DNA of 64,000 nt from Xylanibacter muris (GTDB lineage Bacteria; Bacteroidota; Bacteroidia; Bacteroidales; Bacteroidaceae), in contig NZ_JABKKF010000001.1 in assembly GCF_013166605.1 (NCBI RefSeq), forward strand, positions 248,001 through 312,000, read 5' to 3'. The first letter of the stretch is position 1. Each line of letters begins with the position of its first letter. Shown here one piece after another: positions 1 to 7,617 of this stretch. Below the pieces are notes generated by a model. The model was not told where the DNA came from, ran no database searches, and saw only the letters and a list, made by a program, of their open reading frames with translations. Position numbers and translations under genes: made by a program.

Positions 1-608
1 GCTTTCTTCCACAAGGCGAAATCCACCTGATTGCGCTTCTCTCCCACACCGTCAAGCTCGCGGCTGGCATTTATTACATCATCAAGATTACGTCCCGACA
101 GTATTCCGTATTTGTGGTCCTTATTGTATTTCTCGATGTCGAAATATACCGAGCCGTTGCTTTCGTAGGCGTATCCGTTGTCGAGTATTTCCTTGACAAG
201 CTGTTCCTGTTCCATGATATGGCCTGTGGCGTGGGGTTCGATGCTGGGCGGCAATACGTTGAGTGCTTTCATCGCATCGTGGAAGCGGTTGGTGTAGTGT
301 TGCGCTATCTCCATCGGCTCGAGCTGTTCCAGCCGTGCCTTTTTTGCAATCTTGTCGTCACCGTCATCGGCATCATGCTCAAGATGCCCCACATCGGTTA
401 TGTTACGGACATAGCGCACCTTGTAGCCAAGGTGTTTCAGATAGCGGAATACTATGTCGAATGTTATTCCCGGGCGGGCGTGTCCCAGATGCGGGTCACC
501 ATAGACAGTGGGGCCGCATACATACATGCCGACATTGGGTGAATGAAGCGGTTCAAACTTTTCCTTTCTTCTGCTTAACGTGTTATATATCAGAAGTGTC
601 TGTTTCAT
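1..608 (-). CDS. cysS: Cysteinyl-tRNA synthetase, N-terminal part (cut by window edge)
   Basis: This gene charges tRNA(Cys) with cysteine in the cytoplasm. Reading the minus strand from the ATG at 606-608 gives an open frame that runs off position 1: about 202 codons of a family usually near 490. The start is the classical class I opening, [20 protein letters not shown], followed by [20 protein letters not shown]. This holds the zinc-ligand Cys and the HIGH-type signature (HLGH). The frame continues through [20 protein letters not shown] and on to the [18 protein letters not shown] region. The KMSKS loop and anticodon-binding domain lie outside the window. A promoter fits at 673-701. The two plus-strand open frames across this stretch are shadows. 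Confidence 0.95.
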   Translation of the reverse strand, partial: MKQTLLIYNTLSRRKEKFEPLHSPNVGMYVCGPTVYGDPHLGHARPGITFDIVFRYLKHLGYKVRYVRNITDVGHLEHDADDGDDKIAKKARLEQLEPMEIAQHYTNRFHDAMKALNVLPPSIEPHATGHIMEQEQLVKEILDNGYAYESNGSVYFDIEKYNKDHKYGILSGRNLDDVINASRELDGVGEKRNQVDFALWKK

Positions 609-672
609 ATCGTTTTGTATTTTTGTTCTTTATTGCCTGTTTGCAATAACCCTTATGGTCTGTTATGCAGTG

Positions 673-701
673 CAAATTTAGACAAAAATTCTGAATTACA
701 A
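673..701 (-). promoter_or_regulatory. Bacteroidales-type promoter for cysS
   Basis: On the minus strand TAAATTTG (680-673) matches the -7 element TAnnTTTG. A TTG (701-699) lies 18 nt upstream as a -33 element. The leader to the cysS ATG is about 60 nt and contains a perfect 7-bp dyad (630-636/643-649, TTATTGC/GCAATAA) with no T-tract. Confidence 0.55.
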
Positions 702-732
702 TTTGTATGATGCGGAAAATAATCGTATATTG

Positions 733-1899
733 TCAGTTTGCGGTCAGAGGCTTCCGGCAGATGATATCCTGAATCTGTGTTGAAAGATGTCTTATTATCG
801 CAAGATCGCTTTTTACTTCGCCTTGCATAAGATATTTGTTTTTCTTTTTCTCGATACTGTTGAGTATTTCAGAGGCCTTGGCCGTATTCTTTTCTTTATA
901 TGCGGCTATTGCCCATAAAAGCCTTTGCTTGCTTGACATCACGTTTTTGAATTGGTTTATGTACGTAAGAAGTTTCTTGTCGAGAAGCTTGTCTGCCAAA
1001 GGTGTGTCACCTGTTACGAGAGCGCAGAATGCAAGTTCCGCCGATGCTTCAAGTCGCATAAGCCCTACTGTTTCATTATTGTGGTCTGTTATCTCACGAA
1101 AACCGTCGAGTGCTCCATGAAAGTCGAGACGGTCGAGTTTCAGGATTACGCATATCAGGTGCATGTTTACGGCAAGGGCGTTGCCGTAGTCTGTTACGGC
1201 CTGTTCTTCAAACCATTCCGCCGGCATATCTTTCGGGCGTATGCCGTCCTGTGCCGCGGCATTAATACGCAACATATTCATTACGTATTTTTTTGTTTCC
1301 GGCAGTCTGTTGAGCATAAGTGCGTTATATCCGTCGTTTGTTATTCCGCTTATTTTCATTGGAATTCCATTGATAAAGGCTAACAGCAGATTTATGATGA
1401 CAGCCGTTCCGAACAGGACGTTTGTGAAGACGGTATCGAGTGCGATGAGCGGTATTGATGAAAGGACGGCGAATATTATGTTTACCGCCACTCCTCCGAC
1501 GTTATACCAGAATACGGGAATGTCATTTATGTTGCGGTCGGGAGGAAGCATGAGGCATTGTCCGCCTGTGCCTGCAATGCCGAACATGCGCCATTGCAGG
1601 CGTCCGTCCTTGCGCATCAGCGTAAGGTTGCCTATTCTGAACGACACAAACTTATATCCGGTCAAAAGGCCGGCAAGCAGATGCCCGGCCTCGTGCCCCG
1701 CTATTGCCGATAGCAGCACTGCCGTCAATGACAGTATCAGTGCGAGGAAGTATGGTGCGTCGGACCATTGCAGACTGAATCTGTCCAAGAGCTCTGCAAA
1801 TGGAATGTCCTTAACAAACGATATGCCGAGTATTGACGCAAAGAAGCCAATCGTGGCGGATATGGAGAGGATAAGTATTATTTTTATGAATTTAATCAT
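733..1899 (-). CDS. M50-family (site-2-type) membrane metalloprotease
   Basis: A 388-residue multi-pass membrane protein with a zinc-protease signature. HEAGH lies at residues 69-73 inside a hydrophobic segment, and N-D-G at 188-190 follows another helix, matching the spacing of the second metal-ligand motif in M50 proteases. Hydrophobic helices are near residues 5-27, 50-70, 135-155 and 155-180. Residues 200-388 form a soluble, helical, TPR-like C-terminal region. The family cuts substrates within the membrane. This gene is the last of four minus-strand genes that begin with an ECF sigma factor, 35 bp after its neighbour, so a role in regulated intramembrane proteolysis is plausible but unproven. 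The closest resemblance is to the YydH/SpoIVFB-like branch. Confidence 0.75.
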   Translation of the reverse strand: MIKFIKIILILSISATIGFFASILGISFVKDIPFAELLDRFSLQWSDAPYFLALILSLTAVLLSAIAGHEAGHLLAGLLTGYKFVSFRIGNLTLMRKDGRLQWRMFGIAGTGGQCLMLPPDRNINDIPVFWYNVGGVAVNIIFAVLSSIPLIALDTVFTNVLFGTAVIINLLLAFINGIPMKISGITNDGYNALMLNRLPETKKYVMNMLRINAAAQDGIRPKDMPAEWFEEQAVTDYGNALAVNMHLICVILKLDRLDFHGALDGFREITDHNNETVGLMRLEASAELAFCALVTGDTPLADKLLDKKLLTYINQFKNVMSSKQRLLWAIAAYKEKNTAKASEILNSIEKKKNKYLMQGEVKSDLAIIRHLSTQIQDIICRKPLTAN

Positions 1900-1934
1900 T
1901 TGTATGCTTGTAAATCAGTAAGTCTGAGGTGTAT

Positions 1935-2840
1935 TCATTTTATTGCCTCTACCGTATATCCTGCTTTTTCAAGCAGTTTCAGCACACCGTTGTCGCCCGG
2001 CAGGTGTCCGGCTCCTACCACAAACAGGGTCGGATCTGTCGACATTATTGCCGGCATCTTGGTTATCCAGTCAGCGTTGCGGTTGTCCGTCAGTTCGGCT
2101 TTCTCCTGTGGTGTGGAGTCGCAGGAGTTGTTCTGTTTCTCGTCCATGACGTCTTTCAGTTTATTTATATCCTTATTGAAATAGGCTTTTGCCATTTCGA
2201 GTATCATCATCTTGTTGTATTCCGGGTTATCCACAAGACACATAAGCTGTTCTTTCTGACGTTCCGTGGACATGCTCTTATAAAGCGTCTTTATTTGGAA
2301 GTCAACGGATTCGAGGCCCATAACAGGTTTCTTTTCTTCTAAAGCCACTTTTTGAAAGTAGTTGTCTATAAGGTTGGCCGGATCAAATCCTGGCGTGTTC
2401 CTCATGTAGGTAAGTAATGTGAACTGGGTGGTAAGTGCCTGTGGCGACATCTTTCCCATCTGCTGTTCCACCATGGGGTTGGTCATGTCAGCTCCCATAA
2501 GGCCCTTCATGTATGCGTTCAACTTGTTTTGTTCCTCTGTGGTGAGAATGTCTTTTAGCGACTTGCCGTCTGGCATCATCATCGCAGCTATCATTTTCTG
2601 TGCACTCTCCGCGTTCATGGCCAGATTCATGTCGAGCTCTCCGCACACCTGTGCTGTCTGTCTCATCGCATCGCGCAGTCCTGGTATGGAGTCTACAAAG
2701 CTTGCCGGGGCGAAATGATATGTTCCTACGATGTATGACGGCTGCTTAAGGTCTTTAGCGGATATTCTGTATAGCAACTGTGCATTGATTCCTGTCATGG
2801 CTGTCACCATGAGTATAAGGATGATTATTGTTCTTTTCAT
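1935..2840 (-). CDS. TraB/GumN family protein
   Basis: A 301-residue exported protein with a signal peptide (residues 1-20, ending INA before Q). It has the two motifs of the TraB/GumN (also called PrgY/Tiki-like) family: an N-terminal G-T-Y-H at 39-42 in SYIVGTYHFAPASF, and a C-terminal G-A-G-H-L-P-G-D-N-G segment before LLEKAGYTV. Between them lies a mostly helical body with a Met-rich stretch. Family members are thought to be metal-dependent proteases, but the substrate here is unknown. The gene sits between the four-helix membrane protein (61 bp upstream) and the M50 protease (35 bp downstream), so it is probably co-transcribed with the ECF sigma factor set. Confidence 0.85.
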   Translation of the reverse strand: MKRTIIILILMVTAMTGINAQLLYRISAKDLKQPSYIVGTYHFAPASFVDSIPGLRDAMRQTAQVCGELDMNLAMNAESAQKMIAAMMMPDGKSLKDILTTEEQNKLNAYMKGLMGADMTNPMVEQQMGKMSPQALTTQFTLLTYMRNTPGFDPANLIDNYFQKVALEEKKPVMGLESVDFQIKTLYKSMSTERQKEQLMCLVDNPEYNKMMILEMAKAYFNKDINKLKDVMDEKQNNSCDSTPQEKAELTDNRNADWITKMPAIMSTDPTLFVVGAGHLPGDNGVLKLLEKAGYTVEAIK

Positions 2841-2901
2841 TGTCTTTCGTATTTCTGTTAATGCTTATGTGTCCGACTGTTTTTTGAATGACGGTAAGAG
2901 G

Positions 2902-3507
2902 TCATATATTGTCTTTTTCCTCTGTCATTTCATTTATCTGCTTTATTACCTCGTCATTGGTGCGCTGCATTCTCATTATAATCCATATCCCGATGGCCAG
3001 GCCTAAGCATCCTCCGATAATACCTCCGACGACATTACCTTGTAAAATATGCCCGTTGGTTGACGACATGTCATAGAAGAACAGCCCGAAGACAATAATC
3101 AAGGCCGGTATGGAAACAATCAGCTGTTTTATGCGCATACTTTTCATGTGTGCAAGTTTTTTTGCTGTTTCCACAAGATTGCCGCTGTGCCAGTCTGTGT
3201 CTGAGATTTTGTTTATTTTGAAGTCTGCATAGATGTCAAGTCCGGTCAGGCCTATTATCAGTGCGCATATTATCCACGAAAGATTGAATACTATTGCCAG
3301 GCAGGAAAAACATATAATGATTATCGGGTAGAATACAGTCAGTTCAATCCATATAAACTTGTTTATCCATGACATCTTTTGCTTCATTGCCTGCCTGATT
3401 ATCCGGCCGTTTATGATTTTCTGACTGTCGAGTTGTCTCTTCATTGTTTCGAGTTGCGCGCGCATTTCATTGAACTCGTTTGGGTTGATATTGTTGCTTG
3501 TTTCCAT
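2902..3507 (-). CDS. Four-helix membrane protein next to ECF sigma factor (putative anti-sigma)
   Basis: 201 residues. Residues 12-45 are amphipathic and probably a coiled coil (EFNEMRAQLETMKRQLDSQK). Four hydrophobic segments follow at about 51-73, 75-95, 127-146 and 157-178, then a charged tail. I do not recognise a named domain. The cytoplasmic-looking N-terminal helix followed by membrane helices, encoded 83 bp after an ECF sigma gene, is what an anti-sigma factor would look like, and small proteins of this shape often follow ECF genes in Bacteroidales. This is inference from layout only. No zinc-binding anti-sigma motif (HxxxCxxC) is present. Confidence 0.6.
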   Translation of the reverse strand: METSNNINPNEFNEMRAQLETMKRQLDSQKIINGRIIRQAMKQKMSWINKFIWIELTVFYPIIIICFSCLAIVFNLSWIICALIIGLTGLDIYADFKINKISDTDWHSGNLVETAKKLAHMKSMRIKQLIVSIPALIIVFGLFFYDMSSTNGHILQGNVVGGIIGGCLGLAIGIWIIMRMQRTNDEVIKQINEMTEEKDNI

Positions 3508-3590
3508 AATATGTTTATTTAGATTGTTATTAATATGATGATAGAAGTTCGTTTTAAATCTCCTTTTCGAATATGCAGAGGTTTGCGGTT

Positions 3591-4091
3591 TTATTTGTTG
3601 TTTTTCAGTTCGTCTCTTATCCTTGACAGTTTTACCGATACGTTTTTCGCGGATATTCCTACTATGTCTCCGATTTCGTCGTATGGTATATTCTCAAGCC
3701 ATAGGAGTATTATAGCCCGGTCGAAAGGTTTCAGTCTGTTTATTCTGTCATACAGCATTTTCACCTGGCGTGTGTCGGAATCTGTATCCTCGTAGAGGTT
3801 GATGTCCATATCGAGCGGAATGGTTTTCCTGCGTTTGTTTTTCCTTTCTATGGATATGCAGGTGTTGAGTGCTATGCGGTATATCCATGTCCGTATGTCG
3901 CTTTTCCCTTCAAACCTGTTAAGTCCGTTCCAGATGTTGATGAGCACCTCCTGGAACAGGTCGTTTATTTCGTCATTGTTTTTTGAAAACATATAGCATA
4001 CGGTATATATCGTGCCTTTATGTTTTTCCACAAGCACCGTAAATTCATGTTCACCGTATGTGGCAGGTGAATCTTGTTTTCTTGTTTTCAT
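3591..4091 (-). CDS. ECF-subfamily RNA polymerase sigma factor
   Basis: 166 residues, a normal size for a group 4 sigma factor. Region 2 covers about residues 20-90, with the typical core NDLFQEVLINIWNGLNRFEG followed by RTWIYRIALNTCIS. Region 4 covers about 105-160, with the helix-turn-helix YDEIGDIVGISAKNVSVKL. There is no extra domain. It heads the minus-strand set: four-helix protein, TraB/GumN-like protein and M50 protease. It would direct RNA polymerase to a small regulon, likely including its own operon, under control of a membrane partner. The AT-rich region 4092-4250 should hold its promoter, but no clear -35/-10 pair could be assigned. Confidence 0.93.
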   Translation of the reverse strand: MKTRKQDSPATYGEHEFTVLVEKHKGTIYTVCYMFSKNNDEINDLFQEVLINIWNGLNRFEGKSDIRTWIYRIALNTCISIERKNKRRKTIPLDMDINLYEDTDSDTRQVKMLYDRINRLKPFDRAIILLWLENIPYDEIGDIVGISAKNVSVKLSRIRDELKNNK

Positions 4092-4260
4092 ATTGTAGCC
4101 ATGCTTTTTATTCTTGCTTTTGTCATTTAGACGCAGGACACTGATATTTTACTACAAAAATATGCGATATTTTTCAGAACATGATAATTTTGTATCTTAT
4201 TTGTTTGAGATATCGGGATTTTTCTGTAATATTATATATTTAATGTGCTTTCAAACCGGT

Positions 4261-4318
4261 ATTTTGCACTTCGATAGTGCAAAATATTGCGAAAAATGCA
4301 CTATTAGAGTGCATTTTT
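4261..4318 (+). promoter_or_regulatory. Two tandem dyads upstream of the ATPase gene
   Basis: Dyad 1 has 10-bp arms ATTTTGCACT (4261-4270) and AGTGCAAAAT (4276-4285) around a 5-nt loop. Dyad 2 has 11-bp arms AAAAATGCACT (4292-4302) and AGTGCATTTTT (4308-4318), also with a 5-nt loop. Both share the TGCACT/AGTGCA core. They end 2 bp before a TATATTTG promoter element, so they cover the -33 region. They look like a repeated operator, or could form paired hairpins in a readthrough transcript. Confidence 0.7.
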
Positions 4319-4320
4319 AT

Positions 4321-4328
4321 TATATTTG
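4321..4328 (+). promoter_or_regulatory. -7 promoter element of the ATPase gene
   Basis: TATATTTG matches TAnnTTTG exactly and lies 30 bp before the ATG at 4358. No good TTTG -33 element is seen. That position is occupied by the second dyad, which suggests the site is controlled by a DNA-binding protein. Confidence 0.5.
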
Positions 4329-4357
4329 CAAGTGGATAATAATAATCAGGCAGTGTT

Positions 4358-5527
4358 ATGGAACAGTTGTATAATGTAATGAGAGTGTTGTTGAATCATA
4401 TCTCTTCAGACTTCAAGAGATATAGATATGACGACATAAATGCGCGTAACAGGATGTTTGGCATTGTAGGGCCGCGTGGTGTGGGTAAGACAACTATGAT
4501 ATTGCAGCACATCAAAGAGCGTCTGTCTCTTGAAGATACATTATATGTTTCAGCGGATAATATGTATTTTACCAATAATACATTAATAGGATTGGCGGAG
4601 GATTTTGTCAAGCGCAATGGTCGCCACCTGTTTATTGATGAAGTGCATAAGTATAAGAATTGGTCTCAAGAGTTGAAACTGATATACGACACCATGCCTG
4701 ATTTGAATATAGGATTCACCGGCTCTTCCGTATTGGATATATATAAAGGTGTGGCGGATCTTAGCCGTCGGGCGCCCATATATGAGATGCAAGGCTTGTC
4801 ATTCCGTGAGTATTTGCATTTGTTTCATGGAATAAAGACACCTGTTTTCTCGTTGGAACAGATATTGTGCGGTAAGGCCGTGATTGCGGGAGTAGACCAT
4901 CCTTTGCCTTTATTTGCTGATTATCTGAAGCGAGGATATTATCCGTTCGGTATGGAGATGTCTTTTGAAATGATATTGCAGCAGGTGATAAATCAGACAA
5001 TGGAAACGGATATACCTGTTTATGCGGATATGAATGTGTCTACAGGCAGGAAACTAAAGCAGTTGTTGATGGTTGTTGCCGAAAGTGTGCCTTTCAAGCC
5101 AAATGCCAGTAAATTGGCAGAGATAATAGGAGTGAGCAGGAATAATCTCACCGATTATCTTTATTATATAGAGAGGGCAGGCATGATAGCGCAGGTTAAG
5201 GATAGCACCGGAGGCATAAGGGGGCTTGGAAAGATAGAGAAAGTTTATCTTGACAATACTAACATTGCTTATATTCTTGGCAGCGGCAATACCAATATAG
5301 GGAATATCCGTGAGACGTTCTTTTATAACCAGATGCGTGTGAACAACGATGTTATTGTGTCTAAAATATCCGATTTCGAGATAAAAGGCATAACGTTTGA
5401 AATTGGAGGCAAGAAAAAAGGACAGAAGCAGATAGCCGGTGTGGAAAATGGCTATGTGGTGAAGGACGACATAGAGTATGCCTATAATCATGTGTTGCCG
5501 CTTTGGGCTTTCGGACTGAATTATTGA
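4358..5527 (+). CDS. AAA ATPase of the AAA_14/DUF4143 type
   Basis: 389 residues. The Walker A motif GPRGVGKTT is at 38-46 and a Walker B-type strand (LFIDEV) at 91-96, with a sensor-like GFTGSS near 118. The middle region (about 225-285) holds a winged-helix-like segment (NASKLAEIIGVSRNNLTDYL). The C-terminus resembles the nuclease-fold DUF4143 end (ITFEIGGKKKGQKQ, final GLNY). Such ATPases are abundant and often mobile in Bacteroidales genomes, and their biological role is not established. The gene stands alone, lies in AT-rich DNA and has paired dyads upstream, which fits a transferred, self-regulated unit. The start at 4358 is supported by the promoter element 30 bp before it. Confidence 0.9.
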   Translation: MEQLYNVMRVLLNHISSDFKRYRYDDINARNRMFGIVGPRGVGKTTMILQHIKERLSLEDTLYVSADNMYFTNNTLIGLAEDFVKRNGRHLFIDEVHKYKNWSQELKLIYDTMPDLNIGFTGSSVLDIYKGVADLSRRAPIYEMQGLSFREYLHLFHGIKTPVFSLEQILCGKAVIAGVDHPLPLFADYLKRGYYPFGMEMSFEMILQQVINQTMETDIPVYADMNVSTGRKLKQLLMVVAESVPFKPNASKLAEIIGVSRNNLTDYLYYIERAGMIAQVKDSTGGIRGLGKIEKVYLDNTNIAYILGSGNTNIGNIRETFFYNQMRVNNDVIVSKISDFEIKGITFEIGGKKKGQKQIAGVENGYVVKDDIEYAYNHVLPLWAFGLNY

Positions 5528-5568
5528 TAATTCCAACCCCTTCATCAGACCGTAATTCTTGAGGTGAT

Positions 5569-5605
5569 AAAAAGGGGAGTATCGGTCAAACTCCAAATAC
5601 TCCCC
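5569..5605 (-). terminator. Intrinsic terminator of the CoA-transferase gene
   Basis: A 9-bp perfect stem, GGGGAGTAT (5574-5582) with ATACTCCCC (5597-5605). Read on the minus strand it is followed by TTTTT (5573-5569), so it ends transcription coming from the gene that stops at 5661. There is no T-tract in the plus direction. Confidence 0.75.
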
Positions 5606-5660
5606 ATGATATCATATTATTAAAGTATGTTCTTGCGTCATTATCAGCAAGCCTCACTTC

Positions 5661-7169
5661 CTATTCCTTCACATACTCCCTGTAATCCGTAAGGTGCATG
5701 TCGCCCTTGCGTGCGAGCGTGTCATGGAAAGCGAATGCTGCAGGCAGACATTGCTTTGTATGTCCGTTCTTGGATATCTTCAGATAATCCCACAGCAGGT
5801 TCTTGTAGTCGGGGTGTGCGCAATTCTCGATGATGCACTGTGCACGCTGTATGGGAGACTTGCCGCGCAGGTCTGCCACACCCTGTTCCGTGACAATCAC
5901 GTTTACATCGTGTTCTGTGTGGTCGAAATGGCTCACCATAGGAACGATTGAGCTGATGAGTCCGTTCTTTGCTACCGACGGACATGTGAATATGCTTATG
6001 TATGCGTTTCGCTCAAAGTCTCCGGAGCCTCCGATACCGTTCATCATCTTCGTTCCGCTGATGTGTGTGGAGTTTGCATTGCCGTAGATGTCGCATTCGA
6101 GTGCGGTGTTGATGGCAATCACTCCAAGCCGGCGTATGATCTCAGGTGAGTTTGATATCTCGCTCTGGCGCAGTGTAAGATGTTTCTTGAAGTAATCAAT
6201 GTTGTCGTATACTTTCTTCAGGCTTTCGTTTGTCACAGTGAGCGAGCATGCCGATGCCAGTTTCACCCTCTCCTCGAGCATCATGTCTACAACCGCATCC
6301 TGAAGCACCTCGGTGTAGATGTTGAAATCCGGCACGTTCTTATCTTGGCTCAGTGCGGCAAGTATGGCATTTGCCGTAGAGCCTACACCGCTTTGCAGTG
6401 GAAGGAATGTAGGTGGTATTATGCCTCGTTTCATGTCTGCCAGCAGGAATTCCGCAACGTTTGTTCCTATCTGTGTAGTAACGGGGTCGAGGTCTTTGAA
6501 GGCGCGTGCCTCATCGGGAATATGGCACTCCACCACACCGACAATCTTTTTTGCATCTATTTCCACGTATGGTGTTCCTATGCGGTCGTCAACCTTTGTC
6601 AACGGTATGGCCTGACGGTATGGGGGATCCTGCAGTTCGTATACGTCGTGGAGATATTTGGCGTCGGGGCTGTGGAAAGTGTTGTGCTCCAATATCACAT
6701 GCTTTGCCAGCCGTGCGGCAGTAGGACTGATGCCACCTGCAGATGTGAGGTAAGCCTTGCATGTCGTTTCCCCCTCTTCTATGTCGCACACTTCGAGTAT
6801 GGCCCAGTCCACCTCACCGAGGAATCCGTATCTCAGCTCTTGTGCCATCTGGCTCAGGTGTATGTCGTTGTAGGCTATCTCCCCGCAGTTTACGTGTTTG
6901 CGGAAGTCAGAGTTGGTGGTATATGGCGCACGGTATTTTATGGCGTGGGCGTTTGCAAGGTCGCCGTCTGTGCTCTGCCCGGTGGATGCTCCTGTGAATA
7001 TTCCCACTTGGAACTCTTTTCCTGCCTGGTGTTCTGCCTCCGCTATTTTAGCGAGTTCCTTTGTAACGGCCTTTGCGGCCCCGGACGGTGTGAATCCGCT
7101 TAGGGCAATGTTCTCACCGTTTTTTATTAATGCTGCGGCCTCTGCAGCACTGAGTCTTTTATAAGCCAT
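5661..7169 (-). CDS. Acetyl-CoA hydrolase/transferase family (succinyl-CoA:acetate CoA-transferase type)
   Basis: 502 residues, full length for the Ach1/Cat1/SucC-like class I CoA-transferases. It opens with YKRLSAAEAAALIKNGENIALSGFTPSG, contains LPLQSGVGSTANAIL (CoA-binding glycine loop), and carries the catalytic-glutamate segment NTALECDIYGNANSTH before the glycine loop GIGGSGDF. The C-terminal VTEQGVADLRGKSP is typical. The enzyme moves CoA between short acyl groups in the cytoplasm; succinyl-CoA plus acetate is the likely pair in a succinate/acetate-forming anaerobe. The exact substrate cannot be told from sequence. The gene is single, with a strong promoter at 7216-7246 and a terminator at 5569-5605. 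Confidence 0.9.
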   Translation of the reverse strand: MAYKRLSAAEAAALIKNGENIALSGFTPSGAAKAVTKELAKIAEAEHQAGKEFQVGIFTGASTGQSTDGDLANAHAIKYRAPYTTNSDFRKHVNCGEIAYNDIHLSQMAQELRYGFLGEVDWAILEVCDIEEGETTCKAYLTSAGGISPTAARLAKHVILEHNTFHSPDAKYLHDVYELQDPPYRQAIPLTKVDDRIGTPYVEIDAKKIVGVVECHIPDEARAFKDLDPVTTQIGTNVAEFLLADMKRGIIPPTFLPLQSGVGSTANAILAALSQDKNVPDFNIYTEVLQDAVVDMMLEERVKLASACSLTVTNESLKKVYDNIDYFKKHLTLRQSEISNSPEIIRRLGVIAINTALECDIYGNANSTHISGTKMMNGIGGSGDFERNAYISIFTCPSVAKNGLISSIVPMVSHFDHTEHDVNVIVTEQGVADLRGKSPIQRAQCIIENCAHPDYKNLLWDYLKISKNGHTKQCLPAAFAFHDTLARKGDMHLTDYREYVKE

Positions 7170-7215
7170 ATCTTTTTCGGTTAGATTTAGAATGAATCTG
7201 TTTTTTTAACGCTTA

Positions 7216-7246
7216 CAAAATTACATAAAAGCCACGTCATGGCAAA
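7216..7246 (-). promoter_or_regulatory. Promoter of the CoA-transferase gene
   Basis: On the minus strand the -33 element TTTG (7246-7243) and the -7 element TAATTTTG (7223-7216) are 19 nt apart, an excellent Bacteroidales match. The leader to the ATG at 7169 is about 40 nt. Confidence 0.7.
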
Positions 7247-7361
7247 ATAAAAACATGTTTTTTTGATTCTGCTATGGCATGAGAGGCCGTGGTGTGGCAG
7301 TCCGGTTTTTGCAGACTGTAGGGAAAGGTGAATAATTTTGCAGGTATGCCGGAAGCGGTTG

Positions 7362-7397
7362 TGTTGTTCGTGAAGTGTATTTAGGCTCATACACAGT
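7362..7397 (+). repeat. Partial copy of the dispersed 96-bp repeat
   Basis: Thirty-six bases resembling the left part of the full element that begins 60 bp further on: TGTTGTTC, a changed base, then TGAAGTGTATTTAGGCT and ATACACAGT with one base deleted. The intervening 24 bp are unrelated. It looks like a decayed or partly duplicated unit. Confidence 0.65.
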
Positions 7398-7421
7398 CAT
7401 AGCATTCGCGATTAACGAACA

Positions 7422-7517
7422 GGATATGTTGTTCTTGAAGTGTATTTAGGCTACATACACAGTGTATTCAGCCAATATACACAGTGTATTTAGGCTACAT
7501 ACACTTTTAACATTTGT
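7422..7517 (+). repeat. Dispersed palindromic repeat, copy 1 (96 bp)
   Basis: Aligns without gaps to 26751-26846. The core is three 21-nt units at 7440-7460, 7462-7482 and 7484-7504, separated by single bases. Each is bounded by GTGTAT and ATACAC. The middle unit has the reversed core (CAGCC rather than GGCT), so orientation alternates. A conserved left flank (GGATATnTTGTT.TTGAAG) and right flank (TTTTAACATTTGT) are included. It lies between two minus-strand genes and contains no supported ORF. The rest of the 448-bp gap 7170-7617 holds the promoter at 7216 and the partial copy. Confidence 0.85.
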
Positions 7518-7617
7518 CGGATGTTTTTGACTTGTAGTATTCTTTCGATACGTCAAATGTCTTTTGGGGTGATTTGTTATGCAAACGGACCGTGTTGTTG
7601 CCGTGGCTTGTGTCCGC

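Noticed and set aside
1241..1921. 226-codon plus-strand open frame
   Set aside because: It lies wholly opposite the M50 protease gene, which has the HEAGH and NDG motifs and a typical membrane pattern; the plus frame has neither.
6180..7103. 307-codon plus-strand open frame
   Set aside because: It is the reverse-strand shadow of the well-conserved CoA-transferase gene, is Cys-rich and matches no protein pattern.
7187..7390. 67-codon minus-strand open frame near the repeat
   Set aside because: It covers the CoA-transferase promoter and part of the truncated repeat and has no recognisable protein features.
7362..7517. CRISPR-like array
   Set aside because: Repeat units are palindromic, alternate in orientation and are spaced by one base, with no unique spacers and no cas genes nearby.
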